This document shows positions 57,011 through 64,000 of a DNA stretch of 64,000 nucleotides, piece after piece (position 1 is the stretch's first letter; the number at the start of each line of letters is the position of its first letter). The notes beneath the pieces are model-generated. The model was not told the DNA's origin and searched no databases. It saw nothing but the letters and a program-made list of their open reading frames with translations. This DNA comes from Solen grandis (taxonomy: Eukaryota; Mollusca; Bivalvia; Adapedonta; Solenidae): the NCBI GenBank assembly GCA_021229015.1, contig CM037790.1, positions 57,407,690 through 57,471,689 on the forward strand, in the 5' to 3' direction. A program made the translations under genes and the position numbers.

Positions 57011-57344
57011 CCGTGAGACATTTGTAGGGAAGCAGAGGCCGCCGTGAACTTTTCGTATGGATTCACGTGCCCCGTTGCCTCATAAAATAAAACATAAAAT
57101 CCTGTAACCTGAGGACATATCGTAGCTGGCATTATGCAACCCTCGCAGGGGCATCGTCGGAGTCCGCGCTTGATTGTACAGCAAACGCACGATTTGCGGC
57201 TGAAATGCTGCTGCTTATTTCTTAACATGGAAATATGCAACTCTAAACGTTTTGTGTTGGTAGGCATTTGTACGTTTCTTTCCCTTTTTTTTCCTTTTGA
57301 GTTAATTATCTAAATAGTAGGATGAAAAATAAGATAAACTAGCC

Positions 57345-57615
57345 CCGGTATCCAGGTGGTCGCAGTGCCGTCCTGTATACGAGAGGTAGTGGGTTCGTAG
57401 TATCAATGGTGAAACATATCAAAGTTGTTCGAATGCTACTGATATATTTGATCCACAAATAAGGGTAGCTGACCCATCCTCAAGATAATGTGTAGTCATC
57501 TACAGCGTGATACTGAAGTATGCCAGCATTGTATCTGTCTCAAGGAGACATAGCCTCAAAAATGACTGAAATACTCGTAGGGGGGGGGGAGAGACGTTAA
57601 AGCCATCATGCAAAC
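57345..57615 (+). mobile_element. tRNA-derived SINE, family 1
   Basis: The head AGCCCCGGTATCCAGGTGGT, then GTGGGTTCG, a body with CTACAGCGTGATACTGAAGT and a 3' end ATGACTGAAATACTCGTAGG, then GACGTTAAAGCC. Confidence 0.65.
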
Positions 57616-59169
57616 ATTAACATATCATTCATTTATAGATTTTTTTGGCTTGTGCAGGAGTACAGAGACTCTTCATTCTAGAAATTACTAAAAAACATTT
57701 TTTAGCAATTCTTGCTTACAACTATCTTTAGTAGAGTTTCACAGTTTTTATATTAACTGATTAAAACAGTTCGATAGCTTACAAAGAATATATAGAATCC
57801 CTTATCTCTTAGATACATGATCGCATGCTCTTATACTTTTATACAGTTATAGAGTTATAGAGTCCATATAGAACTTCTTGCATTTCGTTTCAGCAAGGTG
57901 TTCATTAAATATGGCATTGTCTATGATGCTTTTTTTGTAACACATATTCTTCATGTTATTTCATGTTATGATGCTTATTTGGTAACACATATTCTTAATG
58001 TTATTTCTTTTATGTTAATAAAAAAAAGGGTATACTAAGGTATCAAAGATAAAAATAAAGATATAATAAATGAATTTGTATGGTGACCGAAGGAATTTTT
58101 AACTTACTTTTCTTCATGTTCGTTCTTCATCTTGAAACGATTTTTTTTCTTCATGTTTGTTTCTTCATCTTGAAACGATGCATTTAAGGTTAAATAATTG
58201 ATATGGCAATGTTGTCATTGTAAATAATACATGGCAAGCAGTGACATACTATTTATTCTTTACCATCTGATAATTCTTTGCTTTAACTTGTATTTTAATT
58301 GCTTAAAATCCATATTATATGATGAATGAATGAATGAAAACACGTTTTTATCCTCAATTATCTACTTTAGTGTTATCTCCCTCGAAATAGCCGGTGTGAT
58401 CATAAGATTCAAACCATGAGGGCCAAACTTTACTTTATTAAAAATAAAATAATAAGGATTTACTAATTATTTTCATGTTATTCTAGTTCTCTGTTCATTC
58501 TCTACACAATTATTATTATTTTCTTTTCTTCTTTTTTCCCCATTTTTTGTTACCTATAGTCTGATCACAGTGACTTGCTTATTATGTACATGAGTGTATT
58601 GTGAACTGACGATATACTTACATGTATAAGTCGCAATAAAAAATATGTTCTGTTCTGTTCTTATCAATTGCACACAAGGTGTCACCTTCCAGGCTCACCT
58701 GGGGACGGAGAGATTATCTTAATTACGTGTCAAACAATACAAACTGTACATTATTTTCGTACGTATACAAAATGGTTTACTCTCTGATTGAATTGCCATC
58801 GAATTTATTTGCTGTTGAAGAATCTAGTTTGAAATTTGTATCTTAAAATTTATAAACAATCATGCAATTAAACGTCAAGTAATGGGTTGACTAATGTCTG
58901 CTACTTACTTATACGAAAACAGTTGTTTAACTGTGTTGGGTATGGTTGAGGGTAGATTATGTGAGTAATTTAGGATGATCTTCCTCAGATGTAATACTTA
59001 GAAATAGAGATAGTGTTATGTTTGCTTTAAATAACAAGATAAGAAAGCGCAGAAATATTTTTTTCTTGGGTGAGAAATCGCAGAAAAATAATCCGTAGAA
59101 AAAAACTAACCCAACTTCATGGCAAAAATGCATCTAATATTACGCCCGCAGAAATAACCGGCTATACTG
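57616..59169. other. No gene seen
   Basis: AT-rich. A short direct repeat (TTTCTTCATGTTTGTTTCTT-like) lies near 58100-58180 and a duplicated ACACATATTCTT block near 57940-58005. Confidence 0.45.
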
Positions 59170-60022
59170 TATGTGTCTTAACAATAACAATGGGCTAGAC
59201 TCTATGTTTACTGTTTTATTGAAGTATGTGTCTTGACAATAACAATGGACTAGTCTCTATGTTTACTGTTTTATTGAAGTATGTGTCTTGACAATAACAA
59301 TGGACTAGTCTCTATGTTTACTGTTTTATTGAAGTATGTGTCTTGACAATAATAATGGACTAGACTCTATGTTTACTGTTTTATTGAAGTATGTGTCTTG
59401 ACAATAACAATAGACTAGACTCTATGTTTACTGTTTTATTGAAGTATGTGTCTTGACAATAACAATGGACTAGACTCTATGTTAACTGTTTTATTGAAGT
59501 ATGTGTCTTGACAATAACAATAGACTAGACTCTATGTTTACTGTTTTATTGAAGTATGTGTCTTGACAATAACAATAGACTAGACTCTATGTTAACTGTT
59601 TTATTGAAGTATGTGTCTTTACAATAACAATGGACTAGACTCTATGTTAACTGTTTTATTGAAGTATGTGTCTTGACAATAACAATGGACTAGACTCTAT
59701 GTTTACTGTTTTATTGAAGTATGTGTCTTGACAATAACAATAGACTAGACTCTATGTTTACTGTTTTATTGAAGTATGTGTCTTGACAATAACAATAGAC
59801 TAGACTCTATGTTAACTGTTTTATTGAAGTATGTGTCTTTACAATAACAATGGACTAGACTCTATGTTTACTGTTTTATTGAAGTATGTGTCTTGACAAT
59901 AACAATAGACTAGACTCTATGTTTACTGTTTTATTGAAGTATGTGTCTTGACAATAACAATGGACTAGACTCTATGTTAACTGTTTTATTGAAGTATGTG
60001 TCTTGACAATAACAATGGACTA
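59170..60022 (+). repeat. 55-bp minisatellite, about 15.5 copies
   Basis: An exact 55-bp period: TATGTGTCTTGACAATAACA, ATGGACTAGACTCTATG, then TTTACTG or TTAACTG, and TTTTATTGAAG. Variants (TTTACTG/TTAACTG; ATGGAC/ATAGAC; CTTG/CTTT) recur in a patterned order, suggesting higher-order duplication of blocks. Confidence 0.97.
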
Positions 60023-60370
60023 CCTTATAATAAAACTTTTATCAAAAAAAAAATGCTAAATCCGATCCATGTATATTCCCAGACGTGATGCGGACGACTT
60101 CGTGAAGCTTTATGAAATACACGACAAAACATACTGAGTTTTAGAGAAGAAAAATATTTTTTATTCAAGCATCGCGATTTTCCGATATTTATTATTGTCC
60201 TGTCAGTCTTCGGATTATTTCCAATATATGTACCTTCTGGGATACGTCCAGTGGTTCTCGAACACCTTCTAAGTGTTATTTCAGACTAAAATATCACACC
60301 GTATTCTATTTAGATTATAATGGCGACATTTTGATTTCGAGAATGAAAGGTAATTTAATTTTTTTAAATG

Positions 60371-61470
60371 TACCGTCCCCGATGACCAAGTGGTTAGATC
60401 GTTCACCTCGACAGCGAAGTGACTTGAGTTCGATCTCCGACTTACAGGATATAGAGGGTAATTCTAGGACTGGTTGGCAGGTTCAGGGTAACGCAATAGT
60501 GTGTGGTATCAAGTAACAAGTCTAAGAAGTGATATCATAATGTAGCAGCACTATGTCATATATGGGAAGTTCCAGGACTGCTTGGACAGGTCAAGATAAC
60601 GTGACTAGTCGTGATATCAGGCCGCATTTTAAGGAGTGATATCATAATGTAGCAGCACTATGTCATATATGGAAAGTTCCAGGACTGCTTGGACAGGTCA
60701 GGATATCGTGACTAGTCGTGGTATCAGGCCGCATTTTAAGGAGTGATATCATAATGTAGCAGCACTATGTCATATATGGGAAGTTCCAGGACTGCTTGGA
60801 CAGGTCAGGATAACGTGACTAGTCGTGGTATCAGTCCGCATGTCTAAGGAGTGATATCATAATGTAGCAGCACTTTGTCATATATGGGAGTTCAGGACTG
60901 TTGGACGGTGGTACAGTCCCATGTCTAAGGGGATATGTAGAGCAGCACTATGTCATATATGGGTAGTTCCAGGACTGCTTGGACCGGTCAAGATAACGTG
61001 ACTAGTCGTGGTATCAGTCCACATGTCTAAGGAGTGATATCATAATGTAGAAGCACTATGTCATATATGGGTAGTTTCAGGACTGCTTGGACAGGTCAGG
61101 ATAACGTGACTAGTAGTGGTATCAGTCCACATGTCTAAGGTGTGATATCGTAGGGAAGCAGCACTTTGTCATATATGGGTAGTTCCAGGACTGCTTTGAC
61201 AGGTCAAGTTAACGTGACTAGTCGTGGTATCAGTCCACATGTCTAAGGAGTGATATCATAATGTAGCAGCACTATGTCATATATGGGTAGTTTCAGGACT
61301 GCTTGGACCGGTCAAGTTAACGTGACTAGTCGTGGTATCAGTCAACATGTCTAAGGAGGATACTAATGTAGCAGTCTATAAATAAGGTTTGGACATTATA
61401 AAGTGACTATATGTTGTATCAGGTCAAATGTCTACGGCGGAATAATGCAGCGAACACATGGCCTGAAGTT
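60371..61470 (+). mobile_element. SINE whose core is tandemly amplified
   Basis: The head at 60371-60440 has an A box (GATGACCAAGTGGTTAGATC) and a B box (GAGTTCGATCTCC). The family-1 core is then repeated with a 107-109 bp period: unit starts near 60528, 60635, 60742, 60850, 60934, 61033, 61140, 61249 and 61356. Each has GTGATATCATAATGTAGCAG, CCAGGACTGCTTGGACAGG and CGTGACTAGTCGTGGTATCA. The fifth unit is shortened. Confidence 0.85.
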
Positions 61471-62957
61471 ATTACACATAACCAATAGATAATAAAATAA
61501 TCGCCAGTCGTTCTTCATGGTTATAAATTTATACCACTTCCGGTCTAATTGTGTACATATATTTAAAAGAAAACGTTGTATCAAAAAAGGAATAGATGTA
61601 TATGTTAATTAATTACTAATGCGAATGTGTATGCAAGGGTTATCTCCCCTTATCCGAGCGTTGTGAATGAGTTTTAAGTTGTATTACATCACCTTATAGA
61701 TCAATATGTGCATGAAATATGGATGTTAACATACTAGTTGTTCTTATTGAAGCAAATTTAAGTACTTTACAGTTGTTGTATTTTATACGATTATTTGACA
61801 TCTATTTTGTTGTTAAAACGAAACTTAAATGAACGATTGTTACTTGCTTGAGACAATGCATGGGTGTAATGTATTTTGTAAACTTGAATAGAAGATGTTG
61901 TGAATGAAGGCGACTGAAAACTATTTTTAGTTTAATGTGTTCGAGATCAAGTTTATTTTTTCCCGTCGTTAACTACTTTCAAATGTAAAGTAGACAAGAG
62001 AACATCAATATTTTCTAATAACGAACTTGTTAATCATGAACGAGTACTTATAAACCATGGCGGTAACATTCCATTTCTCACCAATTAAAATCGGGTTCGA
62101 TTCCATGTAACGTTTATGAAAAATTTGGCCGACTGTCCAGAAATGTGGAATTCTGTCTCTTGCCACAGTTGATACCTCAAATAATGTTTCATTCTTATCG
62201 GTCATTACAATTGCGCACATCTCTCTCTCTCTGTCTCTCTTCAATCTTGCATTACCCACCAAGACTTAATTACTTATAAACACAGTTTACTACATTGTTA
62301 TTCGCATGACAGTTTAAATTATAAAATTATGAATAATATATTTTATTAGTTTACAAACAAAATACCAATGTAATAAAAATACACATCTATAATCAGTAAA
62401 GTATATACAAATTCCCCAATATTAGTACATAGTTATTGGTAAAAAACATTCCTTTTTAATGAAATATATAACATTTCCTAATCTGGATAATTTCAGAAGA
62501 ATCAACTGATTAAGATGATGTATTTTGTCTATGGTTATGACTAGGCACATAGCAATTCCCTAAAATTTAGATTCCAATGTAATAGAACAACAAAGCATAT
62601 ATGCAGATTATATTCAAGTATGTACAATATGTTTCCAACAGACTATTTAATGATTCATGTTTATACATTTATATAAAGCATCTTAATACTGTTACAACAA
62701 ATATGTTAACATAAACGTCATACACGTACATAATGCCAAACACACAACAATATAAAAAAAATATCTCATTTTGACGTCTTAAGAAGACTAATATGAATTC
62801 AACAATAGGCTTCACAATCAAAACGATGTGTCCTGAATAATTCAAATGGCGCTAGTTTTGTGTAATTATATAATATACTGCAAGAATATGCAGAATTGAA
62901 AACACAATGTCAAAAGCTCTTAGCATGTACATCCCTGATCGCGGTTTCTCGTTTTAT
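61471..62957. other. Probable 3' flank of a minus-strand gene
   Basis: AT-rich. An 85-codon minus-strand frame (62262-62005) looks somewhat protein-like (EVSTVARDRIPHFWTVGQIF) but has no recognisable family. A CT microsatellite lies at 62220-62239. Confidence 0.35.
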
Positions 62958-63064
62958 TCACATATTTTGTTCATAGAAATAAAACGGATAAAACTGCAAT
63001 ACAATTCCCACCAGGTCACCGGAAGTTGTCTTGTTTCGTCGAGGGAGTAATTTGTAATCGCCAT
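62958..63064 (-). CDS. Possible terminal coding exon, unknown protein
   Basis: The acceptor tgtttttcag|AT has a strong pyrimidine tract. The phase-1 frame reads GDYKLLPRRNKTTSGDLVGI, then VLQFYPFYFYEQNM and a stop at 62960-62958. The 5' exons would lie right of the window or within the repeats at 63120-64000. No family was recognised. Confidence 0.35.
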
Positions 63065-63119
63065 CTGAAAAACAGGAAACAGAGATCATAGTCACAGTCT
63101 TAAGATGCTGCATGTGACA

Positions 63120-64000
63120 TCATACTTTTGTTGCTTTTTCTTATACTACTATACTACTACTCACACTAATTACATGTATAACATTTAATGTTCTACTACT
63201 ACTACTACTACTACTACTACTGCAAACATCAACACCACACTAAATAAAACATTTCACTTTCTATTACTACTACTACTACAGTTACTACTACTAACACCAC
63301 ACTAAATAAAACATTTCACTTTCTATTACTACTACTACTACAGTTACTACTACTAACACCACACTAAATAAAACATTTCACTTTCTATTACTACTACTAC
63401 TACAGTTACTACTACTAACACCACACTAAATATAACATTTCACTTTCTATTACTACTACTACTACAGTTACTACTACTAACACCACACTAAATAAAACAT
63501 TTCACTTTCTATTACTACTACTACTACAGTTACTACTACTAACACCACACTAAATAAAACATTTCATTTTCTATTACTACTACTACTACAGTTACTACTA
63601 CTAACACCACACTAAATAAAACATTTCACTTTCTATTACTACTACTACTACAGTTACTACTACTAACACCACACTAAATATAACATTTCACTTTCTATTA
63701 CTACTACTACTACAGTTACTACTACTAACACCACACTAAATATAACATTTCATTTTCTATTACTACTACTACTACAGTTACTACTACTAACACCACACTA
63801 AATATAACATTTCACTTTCTATTACTACTACTACTACAGTTACTACTACTAACACCAAACTAAATATAACATTTCATTTTCTATTACTAATACTACTACA
63901 GTTACTACTACTAACACCACACTAAATATAACATTTCACTTTCTATTACTACTACTACTACTACTACTAACACCACACTAAATATAACATTTCATTTTCT
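63120..64000 (+). repeat. TAC triplets and a 62-bp minisatellite to the window end
   Basis: TAC/ACT triplet runs are followed from about 63231 by at least 12 copies of a 62-bp unit: AACACCACACTAAATA(A/T)AAC, ATTTCA(C/T)TTTCTATTACTA, then TAC triplets and CAGTTACTACTACT. It is unfinished at the right edge. Confidence 0.97.

Noticed and set aside
56905..57267. 120-residue Cys-containing minus-strand ORF
   Set aside because: About half overlaps a dispersed repeat (56690-57010); CVCCTIKRGLRRCPCEGC is intriguing but has no recognised family or splice partner.
59170..60022. CRISPR-like array
   Set aside because: Adjacent near-identical 55-bp units with no unique spacers; it is a minisatellite in a eukaryotic genome.
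62005..62262. 85-residue minus-strand ORF
   Set aside because: Protein-like in part but starts in a CT microsatellite and has no family; not called as a gene.

Overview
The window reads as nuclear DNA of an animal, most likely a bivalve mollusc. It is AT-rich, and its genes are split into short exons with GT-AG introns. It holds thrombospondin-1/C1q and zona-pellucida (ZP) domain exons, many tRNA-derived SINEs, and a DNA transposon of the ISL2EU type. The species assignment is inference. There is one assembly gap (100 N, 40741-40840).

Genes. (1) At the left edge, on the minus strand, are the first two exons of a carbohydrate-sulfotransferase-like type II membrane protein (1-1105). (2) On the plus strand is a secreted-type gene with two thrombospondin type 1 (TSP1) exons (3431-3544, 11305-11472) and a C-terminal C1q exon (11779-12188). 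The exons join in phase 1, but the C1q exon has two frame breaks. (3) On the minus strand, eight exons between 40143 and 30247 encode most of a ZP-domain membrane protein. It has a ZP domain, a furin-type RKKR site, a transmembrane segment and an unusual 384-residue cytoplasmic tail. Its 5' end lies beyond 40143. (4) A possible terminal exon of an unknown minus-strand gene lies at 62958-63064.

Central find: a complete 7,100-bp DNA transposon (3901-11000) sits between the two TSP1 exons. It has 13-bp perfect terminal inverted repeats and an AT on both flanks. It carries two convergent multi-exon genes whose exons alternate. The plus-strand THAP + HTH + DDE transposase has exons at 4092-4292, 5405-5538, 5812-5924 and 7173-8256. 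The minus-strand SWIM zinc finger + YqaJ-type nuclease has exons at 10916-10627, 9913-9683, 8404-8263 and 6937-6188. The last transposase exon lies inside the nuclease gene's third intron, and the last nuclease exon lies inside the transposase gene's third intron. The first intron of each gene splits its zinc-binding motif. Each gene has one lesion: a frameshift near 7488 and an in-frame stop at 6509-6511.

The rest is intergenic or intronic and dominated by repeats. These are several MITE families (piggyBac-like TTAA/CCC ends; a TAAGG family; two widespread palindromic families), long foldback elements (35262-35735, 46231-46912), a 5'-truncated LINE (36074-37500), many tRNA-headed SINEs including one nested inside another with a 9-bp duplication (26839-27100), a SINE whose core is tandemly amplified (60371-61470), and large minisatellites (55-bp unit at 59170-60022; 62-bp unit from 63231 to the end). 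No functional tRNA, rRNA or CRISPR was found.
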